Both the position numbers and the translations under genes were made by a program. Shown here in pieces: positions 1 through 10,275 of a stretch of 64,000 nucleotides of DNA. Position 1 is the stretch's first letter. The number at the start of each line of letters is the position of its first letter. The notes beneath the pieces were generated by a model, which saw nothing but the letters and a program-made list of their open reading frames with translations, was not told the origin of the DNA and ran no database searches. Source of the DNA: Flavobacteriales bacterium (GTDB lineage Bacteria; Bacteroidota; Bacteroidia; Flavobacteriales; Flavobacteriaceae); assembly GCA_004214185.1 (NCBI GenBank), contig SGZG01000003.1, positions 1-64,000 of the forward strand. Direction: 5' to 3'.

Positions 1-675
1 GGAGTCTTATTATCACCCTTACAAATTTTAAGTTTTTATAATGGATTAGCTAATGATGGAGAGATGGTTAAGCCAATCTTTAGAAAGATTAGTAACTCAT
101 CAAATAATAAGATTATTTTAAATCCTTCAATTTCCTCACAATCAACTATCAAAATAGCTAAATCCCTACTCTATGACGTGGTTAATAAAGATGGTGGAAC
201 TGCAAATAATATTAGATCTAGCTCATATAAAATTGCCGGTAAAACAGGAACCGCTCAGGTAGATTATACAACTGAAAATGTTCAGTATATTTCAAGTTTT
301 GTTGGATATTTTCCAGCTGATAATCCCAAGTATTCGTGTATAGTCGTTATTCACAAACCAAATAAAAGTAAGGGTTATTACGGTTCAACAGTTGCAGCCC
401 CAGTCTTTAAAAAAATATCTGATAAAATACATTCATTAACACCAATAAACTTTGATTTAAATCCTACTAAAATAGATGAGGTTTACAAGAATTTTGAAAA
501 TGATGAACTAATAATCACCAGTTCAGATTTATCAGTTATAAGGGGAAAAAGTTTTAATAAAGTTTTACCGCTTTTAGAAAATATGGGTTATGAGGTGATT
601 TCTAGAGGTAAAGGAATTCTTGTTAAGAATTATAAAATTAAATCTAAAAATAAAGTTGAAGTGGAATTAGTATGA
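1..675 (+). CDS. ftsI: Penicillin-binding protein transpeptidase, C-terminal part with one PASTA domain (FtsI/PBP2-like), 5' truncated by window edge
   Basis: Frame 1 is open from base 1 (GVLLSPLQILSFYNGLANDGEMVKP...), so the listed Met at 64 is internal. KTGTAQ motif and a terminal PASTA-like domain. Directly upstream of murE. Confidence 0.88.
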   Translation, partial: GVLLSPLQILSFYNGLANDGEMVKPIFRKISNSSNNKIILNPSISSQSTIKIAKSLLYDVVNKDGGTANNIRSSSYKIAGKTGTAQVDYTTENVQYISSFVGYFPADNPKYSCIVVIHKPNKSKGYYGSTVAAPVFKKISDKIHSLTPINFDLNPTKIDEVYKNFENDELIITSSDLSVIRGKSFNKVLPLLENMGYEVISRGKGILVKNYKIKSKNKVEVELV

Positions 676-2132
676 TGCAATTAAAAGATATATTATATAA
701 GGTTACCATTCAATCAGTTATTGGCATAACAAGTAAAAATGTAAACAAGATTGAATATAATTCAAATAAAATTGAGAATGGAAATTTATTCGTAGCAATA
801 ATTGGAAATACTATTGACGGCCATGATTTTATAAGTTCTGCTATTAAAAATGGAGCTTCTGCAATAATATGTCAAAAAATTCCAAACGAAACAGTTAAGG
901 ATATTACATATATCATAGTTGATGATTCCAGGAAAGCATTAGCTCTTATTTGTTCAAATTTTTTTAATAATCCATCTGCTAAGTTGAAGTTAGTTGGAAT
1001 AACTGGAACTAATGGAAAAACATCTTGTTCGACTTTGTTGTTTCAATTGTTTAAAAAATTAAATAAAAAAGTTGGTCTAATCTCTACAAATGTAATAATG
1101 ATTGATGATAATAAAATTCAATCTAATCAAACAACACCAGAACCACTTTTATTAAATGATATTTTAAATAAAATGGTTTTAAATAATGTTGAATATTGTT
1201 TTATGGAGGTTTCATCACATGCAATTTCTCAAAAAAGAATATATGGTTTAGATTTTATTTTAGCTGCATTTACAAATTTATCACAAGACCATCTTGATTA
1301 TCATAAAAGCTTTAAAGAGTACAGAGATGTTAAAAAGGAATTTTTTGATTCATTAAATCAATCGAGTTTTTCTTTAACTAATATGGATGATAAAAACGGG
1401 TCATTTATGACTCAAAACACAAAAAGTAAATGTTTTACATACTCTTTGGGATCTGGTTCAAATTTTTCATTGAAAATCTTAGAGAAAGATTTCAATGGGA
1501 TGAAGGTTTTGATAAATAATAAAGAATTATGGACAAAGGTTACTGGAAAATTTAACGCTTACAACATATTGCTGGTTTATTCAGTTGCGAAAATTCTTGG
1601 AATTTCTGAAGAATTAATTTTAGAATGCATTAGTTCTTTGAATTCTCCTGAGGGAAGGTTCGAACTAGTCGACAAAAATATAGATAAAATAGGAATAGTT
1701 GATTATGCACACAGCCCAGACTCATTAAAAAATGTTCTGTTAACGATTAATGAACTAAAGGAAAGAGACAAAGCTACTATTACAGTTATTGGTTGTGGAG
1801 GCAACAGAGATAAATCAAAGCGACCAATAATGGGTAAAATTGCAAGTTCTTTAAGTGATATTGTAATATTCACATCAGATAATCCAAGGAATGAAAATCC
1901 AAAAGATATAATTAATCAAATGATCAAGGGTGTCGACGTTAAAAATATCAACAAGGTTGAAAGTGAAATTAACAGAGAAGAAGCAATTAAAATAGCTTGC
2001 CTAAGAGCTAATTCTAAAGACGTTATTCTAGTTGCTGGCAAAGGTCATGAAAAATATCAGATTAATGGGAATGAAAAAATTGAATTTGATGATAAAAAAG
2101 TTTTAATCAAATTATTAAAAAACAATTATTAG
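672..2132 (+). CDS. murE: UDP-N-acetylmuramoyl-tripeptide synthetase
   Basis: [11 protein letters not shown]-loop, Mur ligase motifs ([30 protein letters not shown]); dcw position. Confidence 0.95.
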   Translation: MMQLKDILYKVTIQSVIGITSKNVNKIEYNSNKIENGNLFVAIIGNTIDGHDFISSAIKNGASAIICQKIPNETVKDITYIIVDDSRKALALICSNFFNNPSAKLKLVGITGTNGKTSCSTLLFQLFKKLNKKVGLISTNVIMIDDNKIQSNQTTPEPLLLNDILNKMVLNNVEYCFMEVSSHAISQKRIYGLDFILAAFTNLSQDHLDYHKSFKEYRDVKKEFFDSLNQSSFSLTNMDDKNGSFMTQNTKSKCFTYSLGSGSNFSLKILEKDFNGMKVLINNKELWTKVTGKFNAYNILLVYSVAKILGISEELILECISSLNSPEGRFELVDKNIDKIGIVDYAHSPDSLKNVLLTINELKERDKATITVIGCGGNRDKSKRPIMGKIASSLSDIVIFTSDNPRNENPKDIINQMIKGVDVKNINKVESEINREEAIKIACLRANSKDVILVAGKGHEKYQINGNEKIEFDDKKVLIKLLKNNY

Positions 2133-2133
2133 T

Positions 2134-3348
2134 ATGATTTATTTTTTATTTGAATATTTAGAAAATCAATATCAATTAGTAGGCGCTAGTTTATTTCAAT
2201 ATATTTCTTTTAGATCATCTTTGGCATTTATTTTTTCTTTGTTTATTTCATTAAAATATGGAAATAAAATAATTGAATTTTTAAACAATAAACAAATTGG
2301 GGAGACGGTTAGAGATTTAGGTTTAAAGGGACAAAAAGAAAAAACAGGAACCCCAACAATGGGTGGATTATTAATTATTTTTTCAACCGTTTTTCCTGTA
2401 TTGTTATTCTCAAATTTCTTCAATATATATATTCAAATTTTATTATTCTCAACTTTATGGTTAGGATTAATTGGATTTATAGATGATTATCTAAAAGTTT
2501 TTAAAAAAAATAAGAAGGGTCTAAAAGGAAAATTCAAAATTTTTGGACAAATAGTTTTAGGTCTTGTGGTTGGTTTGACTCTGTATTTACACCCAGATGT
2601 CACAGTTAAGGATCAAAAATTAAATAATAAAGTTCAAACAGAACTGATAACTAAAAATTTAGAATATAAATCTACCAAAACAACAGTACCATTTTTAAAA
2701 AATAATGAATTTGATTATTCATTTATTTCCTCTTTTATTTCTATTAAAAGTGAAATTATAAACATCATAATATTTATTTTTTTTGTTATTCTTATAGTTA
2801 CCTCGGTTTCCAATGGAGCAAATTTAACTGATGGAATAGATGGTTTAGCAACAGGATCCTCAGTAATTATAACTATAACTCTAGGTGTTTTTGCATGGGT
2901 TTCAGGAAATATAATTTTTTCAGAATATCTAGATATTATGTACATACCTAGGGTTGGAGAGGTAGTAATTTTTATATCCTCGTTCATTGGCGGATTAATA
3001 GGTTTCTTGTGGTATAATACTTTTCCAGCACAGATTTTTATGGGAGACACAGGAAGTTTGACAATCGGTGGTATAATAGCAGTTTTGGCAATAATAGTTA
3101 GAAAAGAATTGTTACTTCCATTAATATGTGGTGTCTTTTTGATTGAAACTCTTTCAGTTATTTTACAAGTTACTTATTTCAAATACACAAAAAAATTTAA
3201 GGGAAAGGGAGAGCGGATTTTTTTAATGTCTCCTTTACATCATCATTACCAAAAGTCAGGAATTCATGAAAGTAAAATAGCTGTTCGATTTTGGATTATT
3301 GGAATTTTATTAGCTATTCTGTCACTTATAACTTTAAAAATAAGATAA
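2134..3348 (+). CDS. mraY: Phospho-N-acetylmuramoyl-pentapeptide transferase
   Basis: [40 protein letters not shown] motifs; multi-TM. Confidence 0.96.
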   Translation: MIYFLFEYLENQYQLVGASLFQYISFRSSLAFIFSLFISLKYGNKIIEFLNNKQIGETVRDLGLKGQKEKTGTPTMGGLLIIFSTVFPVLLFSNFFNIYIQILLFSTLWLGLIGFIDDYLKVFKKNKKGLKGKFKIFGQIVLGLVVGLTLYLHPDVTVKDQKLNNKVQTELITKNLEYKSTKTTVPFLKNNEFDYSFISSFISIKSEIINIIIFIFFVILIVTSVSNGANLTDGIDGLATGSSVIITITLGVFAWVSGNIIFSEYLDIMYIPRVGEVVIFISSFIGGLIGFLWYNTFPAQIFMGDTGSLTIGGIIAVLAIIVRKELLLPLICGVFLIETLSVILQVTYFKYTKKFKGKGERIFLMSPLHHHYQKSGIHESKIAVRFWIIGILLAILSLITLKIR

Positions 3349-4668
3349 ATGAAAAATAAGATACTTATTCTTGGTGGAGGTGAAAGTGGAATAGGAGCTG
3401 CTTATTTAGCAAGTAAGAAAGGTTATGAAGTTTTTCTCTCAGACTACGGAGAGATTAAAGATCAGTTCAAAAAAATCCTTAAGGAAAATAATATAGATTT
3501 TGAAGAGGGAGGACATACTCTAAGTAAATTTTCAAATATTTCAGAAATAATTAAAAGTCCAGGTATTTCAAATGATGCAAAAATTTTTTCGAGTCAGATA
3601 TTAAAAAATGTTCCGGTTATTTCTGAAATAGAATTTGCATCTAGATTTAATAGATCAGTTATAATAGCTGTAACCGGATCAAATGGAAAAACAACAACAT
3701 GCTCTTTAATTTATCACATTTTAAAGAACTCAGGTTTAAATGTTGGTCTTGCAGGAAATATTGGAAATAGTTTTTCATTTTTAATAGCAGATCATGATTT
3801 TGAGTATGTTGTCCTAGAATTAAGTAGTTTTCAATTGGATGATGTTTTGGATTTTGAGTCTTACATTTCAGTTATAACTAATTTATCACCTGATCACCTT
3901 GAAAGATATAATCATAATTTTCAAGAATATGTTGACTCCAAATTCAAAATTATTTCAAATCATTCTTCCAGAAATTATTTTGTCTTCAATTATGATGATC
4001 AAAAAATAAATCAAGAAATAAAAATTAGAGAAATCAAATCTAAAAAAATTTCTTTCTCATTGAAAAATAACATCAACAATAATCTTATTAACATAAACGT
4101 AAATAATAATAATCTTATGATACCATTAGAAAATTTGTCTTTGAAAGGAAGTCATAATATTCAAAATAGTCTAGCAGCTGCAACAGTTGCTAAAATTTTA
4201 AATATTAGTGACAATAATATTAGAGAATCTTTAGGAAATTTCAAAGCAATTGAACATCGTTTAGAACATGTTTTAACTATTCAAAAAGTAAAATACATAA
4301 ATGATTCAAAGGCAACTAATATAAATGCAGTTTATTATGCGTTAGATTCAATGAAATCATCAACTGTTTGGATAGTTGGAGGAGTTGACAAAGGAAATAA
4401 TTATGATGATCTCATTCCTCTTGTAAGAGAAAAAGTAAAATCAATTATATGTATTGGTATTGATAATTCTAAAATTATTAAAACTTTTAACCCATTTATA
4501 GAAAATATTGTTGAGTGTACTAAGATGGAGAATGCAGTTAAAATAGCATATCGATTTGCAAAACCAAAAGATAATGTTTTACTCTCTCCTGCATGTTCAA
4601 GTTTTGATTTATATGACAATTATGAGGATAGAGGAACACAATTTAAAAATGCAGTTAGAAAATTATAA
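3349..4668 (+). CDS. murD: UDP-N-acetylmuramoylalanine--D-glutamate ligase
   Basis: GSNGKTTT P-loop, NLSPDHLERY, HRLEHV, NDSKATN motifs. Confidence 0.95.
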   Translation: MKNKILILGGGESGIGAAYLASKKGYEVFLSDYGEIKDQFKKILKENNIDFEEGGHTLSKFSNISEIIKSPGISNDAKIFSSQILKNVPVISEIEFASRFNRSVIIAVTGSNGKTTTCSLIYHILKNSGLNVGLAGNIGNSFSFLIADHDFEYVVLELSSFQLDDVLDFESYISVITNLSPDHLERYNHNFQEYVDSKFKIISNHSSRNYFVFNYDDQKINQEIKIREIKSKKISFSLKNNINNNLININVNNNNLMIPLENLSLKGSHNIQNSLAAATVAKILNISDNNIRESLGNFKAIEHRLEHVLTIQKVKYINDSKATNINAVYYALDSMKSSTVWIVGGVDKGNNYDDLIPLVREKVKSIICIGIDNSKIIKTFNPFIENIVECTKMENAVKIAYRFAKPKDNVLLSPACSSFDLYDNYEDRGTQFKNAVRKL

Positions 4669-5843
4669 TGAAATTATTTTTTGAAAAAATTAATGGGGAT
4701 AAAATAATTTGGTCAATAGTATTACTATTAGCTATTTTTTCATTTTTACCTGTATATAGTGCAATTTCAAATTTTGGAAATAGTTTTATTTTATCAAACC
4801 TAATTAAACACGTTGCTATAGTTTTAATTGGAATTTTTATAATGTACAGTGTACATCTTGTTCCATATAAATATTTCAAAGGCTTGTCCTTAATTTTTCT
4901 TCCACTAATAATTACAGTTTTACTTTTTACTTCTTTGCAAGGAAATTTAATTGATGGTGCAAATGCAAGTAGGTGGATTAGACTTCCAATTGTTGGACTA
5001 TCATTTCAACCATCATCGATGGCAACTGTAATTCTAATGGTTTATGTTTCTTTTTACTTATCAAAGAATTATAATAAAAATATAAAATTTACCAAATCAA
5101 TTTTTCCACTATGGACACCTATAATTATTGTAGTTTTTTTAATTCTTCCATCAAATTTTTCAACCGCCGCTATGATTTTTTTAATGATAGTAACATTAAT
5201 ATTTATTGGAGGATATCCGTTTAAATATTTGTTAGGAATTGGGTTTTCAGGAATAGTTCTTTTTTCTTTATTTTTTTTAACTGTAAAAAATTACCCTGAT
5301 ATAATGCCCAATAGAATTGATACTTGGATTAGTAGAATTGAGAATTTTACATCTTCTGAAAATTCAGAAAATAATTATCAAATATTGAGAGCAAAATCAG
5401 CTATTGCCTCAGGAATGGTATTTGGAGTTGGGGCAGGAAAAAGCACTATGAAAAATATACTTCCTCAAAGTACATCAGATTTCATTTACGCAATTATTAC
5501 AGAGGAATATGGAACCATAGGAGCAATTTCTGTTTTGTTATTATATTTACTTTTACTTTTTAGAATAATTATTGTTTCATATAAGTCCGATACTGTTTTT
5601 GGCCAGCTATTGGCCTTGGGCGTAGGACTTCCTATTATTTTTCAAGCTTTTATTAATATGGGCGTAGCTGTTCAGTTATTCCCTGTTACAGGTCAACCAC
5701 TACCATTAATTAGCACAGGAGGAACATCAATTTGGATGACTTTTCTTGCACTTGGAATTATACTTAGTGTGAGTTCAAATAAAATATCTGAAAATCAATT
5801 AAATAAAGACAACCCTATAAATGTTTTAAGTGGAAATGAGTAG
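4668..5843 (+). CDS. ftsW: SEDS-family peptidoglycan glycosyltransferase / division protein
   Basis: Multi-TM, GANASRWI, GVGAGKS, TGQPLPLISTGGTS; between murD and murG. Confidence 0.94.
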   Translation: MKLFFEKINGDKIIWSIVLLLAIFSFLPVYSAISNFGNSFILSNLIKHVAIVLIGIFIMYSVHLVPYKYFKGLSLIFLPLIITVLLFTSLQGNLIDGANASRWIRLPIVGLSFQPSSMATVILMVYVSFYLSKNYNKNIKFTKSIFPLWTPIIIVVFLILPSNFSTAAMIFLMIVTLIFIGGYPFKYLLGIGFSGIVLFSLFFLTVKNYPDIMPNRIDTWISRIENFTSSENSENNYQILRAKSAIASGMVFGVGAGKSTMKNILPQSTSDFIYAIITEEYGTIGAISVLLLYLLLLFRIIIVSYKSDTVFGQLLALGVGLPIIFQAFINMGVAVQLFPVTGQPLPLISTGGTSIWMTFLALGIILSVSSNKISENQLNKDNPINVLSGNE

Positions 5844-6927
5844 ATTTTTAATTTCAGGTGGAGGAACAGGAGGTCATATATTTCCAGCAATTTCTATTGC
5901 AAATGAGTTAAAAAATAGAATTAAGAATGTAAAAATTGAATTTGTGGGTTCTTACAATAGAATGGAAATGGAGAAAGTACCTGAAAATGGATACACTATA
6001 AAGGGATTGTGGATTTCTGGTATCAAACGAAGCTTCAATATATCTAACGTTTTAGTTCCTTTAAAAATTATTTTTAGTTTATTACAATCATATATTATCA
6101 TAAAAAAATTTAAGCCTGATTTTGTAATAGGAACGGGAGGGTTTGCCAGTGGTCCTCTTTTGTTCACAGCTTCAAAAATGTCTATTTCAACTTTAATTCA
6201 AGAACAGAACTGTTATCCAGGTCTAACAAATAAAATATTATCACATTCTGCAAAACATATTTGTGTCGCTTATCCAGAAATGGAAAAATATTTTCCAGAC
6301 TCAAAATTAATTTTTACGGGAAACCCTGTTCGTAGTGAAATTATTGGTTCCAAAGTAAATAGAGATGAAGCAATTAATTATTTTAATCTAAAAAAATCTA
6401 AAAAAACCCTCTTGATTTTAGGAGGAAGTCTGGGTGCAAAAAAAATTAATGAATTTGTTAAAGACAACCTCAACGAATTTAAAAAGTTTAATATTCAGAT
6501 AATATGGCAATGTGGAACAAATCAGTTTGATGAATATGAAAATTTAAATTCAGAAAATATAGTTATAAAGCCCTTTATAAAAAAGATGGAATATGCTTAT
6601 AATGCATCAGATTTGATAGTGTCTAGGGCTGGTGCAAGTATAATATCTGAGTTGTGCATAGTAGGAAAACCAGTAATTTTTGTGCCATCTCCAAATGTAG
6701 CTGAAGATCATCAAACAAAGAATGCTATGTCATTGGTTAATTTAAATGCAGCTCAATTAGTTCATGAAAAAGATCTTAATTTAAATTTTTTCAGAACTTT
6801 TAAAAAAATTATTTTGGATGATGAATATCATAGGAATTTATCCAAATCCATAAAAAAGTTAGCAAAACCAGATGCAACTATTGAAATAGTTAATAACATT
6901 TTAAAATCAATTAAATATGCTGAGTAA
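5830..6927 (+). CDS. murG: UDP-GlcNAc--undecaprenyl-pyrophosphoryl-MurNAc-pentapeptide GlcNAc transferase
   Basis: GGGTGGHIFPA, GTGGFASGP, QEQNCYPG, SRAGASIISEL motifs. Confidence 0.96.
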   Translation: MEMSRFLISGGGTGGHIFPAISIANELKNRIKNVKIEFVGSYNRMEMEKVPENGYTIKGLWISGIKRSFNISNVLVPLKIIFSLLQSYIIIKKFKPDFVIGTGGFASGPLLFTASKMSISTLIQEQNCYPGLTNKILSHSAKHICVAYPEMEKYFPDSKLIFTGNPVRSEIIGSKVNRDEAINYFNLKKSKKTLLILGGSLGAKKINEFVKDNLNEFKKFNIQIIWQCGTNQFDEYENLNSENIVIKPFIKKMEYAYNASDLIVSRAGASIISELCIVGKPVIFVPSPNVAEDHQTKNAMSLVNLNAAQLVHEKDLNLNFFRTFKKIILDDEYHRNLSKSIKKLAKPDATIEIVNNILKSIKYAE

Positions 6928-8257
6928 ATATCAAAACATATATTTTCTTGGAATTGGTGGAATTGGAATGTCATCACTTGCTCAATATTTTGTTAATGAG
7001 AAAAAAAATGTTGGCGGTTATGACAAAGTTGAATCAAAAATTACTCAAAACTTAGAAGAAATTAACGTAGATATAAATTATGAAGATAATATAACAAATA
7101 TACCTGTTAAATTTTTTAATAGAGACAAAACATTAGTAATTTTTACTCCTGCTATACCAAAATTAAACAAGCAATTTGTTCATTTTAAGCTTAATAATTT
7201 CAAAATTTTAAAAAGATCTGAAATACTTGGACTAATTTCAAAAAATAAATTTTGTATTGCTATAGCCGGAACCCACGGAAAAACTACAACATCATCAATC
7301 CTTTCTCATATTTTGTTTGACAATAATATTAAGTTTACATCTTTTATTGGTGGCATTTCTGAAAATTATAATACCAACTTTATTCAGAACGGAAATGAAA
7401 TTATTTTGGTTGAAGCCGATGAGTTTGATAGATCTTTTTTAACTCTAAATCCAAATATTGCTTGTATAACTTCAATTGACCTTGATCATCTAGATATATA
7501 TGAAAATGAAATCCAATTAAAAAATTCATTTATTGATTTTACAAAAAGAATTAAAAAAGATGGAATATTATTAGTAAATGAAAATGTTTCAATAACTGGG
7601 ATAACTTTTGGTTTTGAAAATTACTCAAACTATTATATTTCTGATTATAAAATAATAAATAATGTTTCCACATTTAATATTAATAGCAAAGAACATGTTT
7701 TTGAGGTAAATTTTGATATGCCTGGGAAGCACAATGCTTTGAATGCTCTGGCAGCTTTTGTTGTTGGTCTTAAATTAAAAATACAGCCTGAAAAAATTAT
7801 TAGTTCAATTTTAACTTTTAAAGGAGTTAAAAGAAGATTTTCATTTATTTCTAAATATCCAAAAATTATAATTGATGACTATGCTCATCATCCAATTGAA
7901 ATTAAGGCAATTAGAGAATCTATCAGAGACTTATATCCAAACAAAAAAGTAACTGCAGTTTTTCAACCTCATTTATATTCAAGAACAAAAGATTTAATGG
8001 ATGAGTTCGCTTCAAGTTTATCTGATTTTGATGAAGTAATTTTAACTGATATTTATCCTGCACGCGAGAAGCCTATAAAGAATGTAAACTCAAATATTCT
8101 TTTAAGTAAGATTAATAATATTAACAAACATTTAACTGATAAATCAAATTTGTCGAGTCATTTAAGTAGATCAGATTCTGAGGTTTTAGTTATAATGGGG
8201 GCTGGAGATATTTCTAATGAAGTTGAAAAAATTAAAAAAACTATAGAACAATTATGA
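6917..8257 (+). CDS. murC: UDP-N-acetylmuramate--L-alanine ligase
   Basis: GIGGIGMSSLA, AGTHGKTTTSS, DDYAHHPIEI, FQPHLYSRT motifs. Confidence 0.95.
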   Translation: MLSKYQNIYFLGIGGIGMSSLAQYFVNEKKNVGGYDKVESKITQNLEEINVDINYEDNITNIPVKFFNRDKTLVIFTPAIPKLNKQFVHFKLNNFKILKRSEILGLISKNKFCIAIAGTHGKTTTSSILSHILFDNNIKFTSFIGGISENYNTNFIQNGNEIILVEADEFDRSFLTLNPNIACITSIDLDHLDIYENEIQLKNSFIDFTKRIKKDGILLVNENVSITGITFGFENYSNYYISDYKIINNVSTFNINSKEHVFEVNFDMPGKHNALNALAAFVVGLKLKIQPEKIISSILTFKGVKRRFSFISKYPKIIIDDYAHHPIEIKAIRESIRDLYPNKKVTAVFQPHLYSRTKDLMDEFASSLSDFDEVILTDIYPAREKPIKNVNSNILLSKINNINKHLTDKSNLSSHLSRSDSEVLVIMGAGDISNEVEKIKKTIEQL

Positions 8258-8961
8258 GATTAAATAATTATAAAATATCATTCTTAATTATAATTATAGC
8301 TGTTCTTTCATTTTTCAGCTTTAGTAAAAATAAAGAAAGAACAATTTCTTTTAAAGACATACATTTTATTGAATCTGAATTTAATTTCATCTCAGTAGAT
8401 TCGGTTAATAAATTGTTAACACAAACTGATGTTTTCTCAAAAAATATTTTAAAAAGTGATTTAAATTTGAAAGAAGTTGAACAAGAAATATTATCAAATA
8501 GTTATATTGATTTTGTTGATGTGTCAGTTTCAATTGATGGGAAAGTAGGAATTAAAATAAAAGAAAAAAACCCTGTATTTAGAGTTTTAAATGAAAAGTA
8601 TTATTTAGATGCCAAAGGAAAAACTATGTCATTATCACCAAATTATTCTGAGACAGTTCCTTTGATTCTAAATAGAGTTGAATCTGAAAAATACACAGCG
8701 TTAGGTAAGTTAGGTTACTACATCGATAGGGATAAATTCTTGAGAAATCATATTTCAAGTTTGAGTTATGCAGATGAGAAGATAGTTTTTGGTTTAAATG
8801 ATTATCCATTCATTTTGAAAATGGATGGTTTTGATAATTATAGATCAAAATTTAAAAACTATCAAAACTTCTTTTTAAGTGTTTATAGTTCAGGCTTATT
8901 AGATAGTATAAAAACTGTCAATTTAAATTTTAAAAACCAAGTTGTTATAGAAAGAAAATAA
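8254..8961 (+). CDS. ftsQ: Cell division protein FtsQ/DivIB-like
   Basis: Short N-terminal TM protein between murC and ftsA; POTRA/FtsQ-like segment (VDVSVSIDGKVGIKIKEKNPVFRVL). Confidence 0.85.
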   Translation: MRLNNYKISFLIIIIAVLSFFSFSKNKERTISFKDIHFIESEFNFISVDSVNKLLTQTDVFSKNILKSDLNLKEVEQEILSNSYIDFVDVSVSIDGKVGIKIKEKNPVFRVLNEKYYLDAKGKTMSLSPNYSETVPLILNRVESEKYTALGKLGYYIDRDKFLRNHISSLSYADEKIVFGLNDYPFILKMDGFDNYRSKFKNYQNFFLSVYSSGLLDSIKTVNLNFKNQVVIERK

Positions 8962-10266
8962 ATGGAACGTCAAAATATATTTGTTGGTTTAGATATAGGG
9001 ACAACAAAAATTGTTGCTTTAATTGGTTCATTAAATGAATATGGTAAATTAAAAATCATCGGGGTTGGTAAATCTAAAAGTCTTGGTGTTCACAGAGGTG
9101 TTGTTAATAATATAACTCAAACTATTCAGTCAATTCAATCTGCTGTTAACGAGGCTGAATTGAATAGTTCTGAAAAAATAGAAAAGGTTATAGTTGGGAT
9201 AGCAGGTCAACATATAAGAAGTCTTCAACATAGTGACTACATAACAAGAACCAATTCAGATACTGTCATTGATGATTATGATTTAGAAAAGTTGATTAAT
9301 CAAGTTCATAAGCTAGTAATGTTACCTGGGGAAGAAATTATCCATGTTTTACCTCAGGATTATAAAGTTGATGGGCAAGCTGAAATTAAAGAACCAATTG
9401 GAATGTTTGGAGGAAGACTTGAAGCTAACTTTCATGTTGTAGTAGGACAGGTTTCCTCAATAAAAAATATTGCTAGGTGTATTAAAAGTGCAGGGATTGA
9501 TTTTGAAGGTATTACTCTTGAACCAATTGCATCATCAGATGCCGTTTTAAGTCAAGAAGAAAAAGAAGCAGGAGTTGCTCTAATAGATATTGGAGGTGGA
9601 ACTACTGATTTAGCAATTTTTAAAGATGGAATAATTAGACATACCTCTGTTATACCATTTGGCGGAAATGTTATAACTGATGACATCAAAGAAGGTTGTT
9701 CAATAATTGAAAAACAAGCTGAATTATTAAAAATAAAGTTTGGATCTGCTTGGCCTGGTGAAAATAGAGATAATGAAATTGTTTCCATACCAGGTTTGAG
9801 AGGAAGAGATCCAAAAGAAATTTCACTCAAGAATCTATCTAAAATTATACATGCTAGAGTAGTTGAAATAATTGAACAAGTATATATTGAGATCAAAAAT
9901 TATGGACATGATGATCAAAAAAAGAAATTGATTGCAGGAATTGTCTTAACAGGTGGAGGTAGTCAGTTAAAACACCTAAAGCAACTAGTTGAATATATTA
10001 CAGGAATGGATACAAGACTTGGTCATCCAAGTGAACATTTAGCTGGAAATAATTCTATAGATATTTCAAGTCCAATGTATGCAACAGCCGTTGGCCTTGT
10101 GATGAATTCAATAAAAATTAGAAAAGTAAATAAACTGAAAGATGAAACATCAGAAAACGATAATATGGAACTTAAATCCGAAGAAAATAGTAAAACAAAA
10201 AAACCTGTTTCAATATTAGATCAATTTACAGAAAGAATAAAAACATTTTTAGATAACGCCGAATAA
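8962..10266 (+). CDS. ftsA: Cell division protein FtsA
   Basis: VGLDIGTTKIVALIG, DIGGGTTDLAIF, GGGSQLKHL; C-terminal amphipathic helix (SILDQFTERIKTFLDN). Confidence 0.96.
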   Translation: MERQNIFVGLDIGTTKIVALIGSLNEYGKLKIIGVGKSKSLGVHRGVVNNITQTIQSIQSAVNEAELNSSEKIEKVIVGIAGQHIRSLQHSDYITRTNSDTVIDDYDLEKLINQVHKLVMLPGEEIIHVLPQDYKVDGQAEIKEPIGMFGGRLEANFHVVVGQVSSIKNIARCIKSAGIDFEGITLEPIASSDAVLSQEEKEAGVALIDIGGGTTDLAIFKDGIIRHTSVIPFGGNVITDDIKEGCSIIEKQAELLKIKFGSAWPGENRDNEIVSIPGLRGRDPKEISLKNLSKIIHARVVEIIEQVYIEIKNYGHDDQKKKLIAGIVLTGGGSQLKHLKQLVEYITGMDTRLGHPSEHLAGNNSIDISSPMYATAVGLVMNSIKIRKVNKLKDETSENDNMELKSEENSKTKKPVSILDQFTERIKTFLDNAE

Positions 10267-10275
10267 ATTAATATT

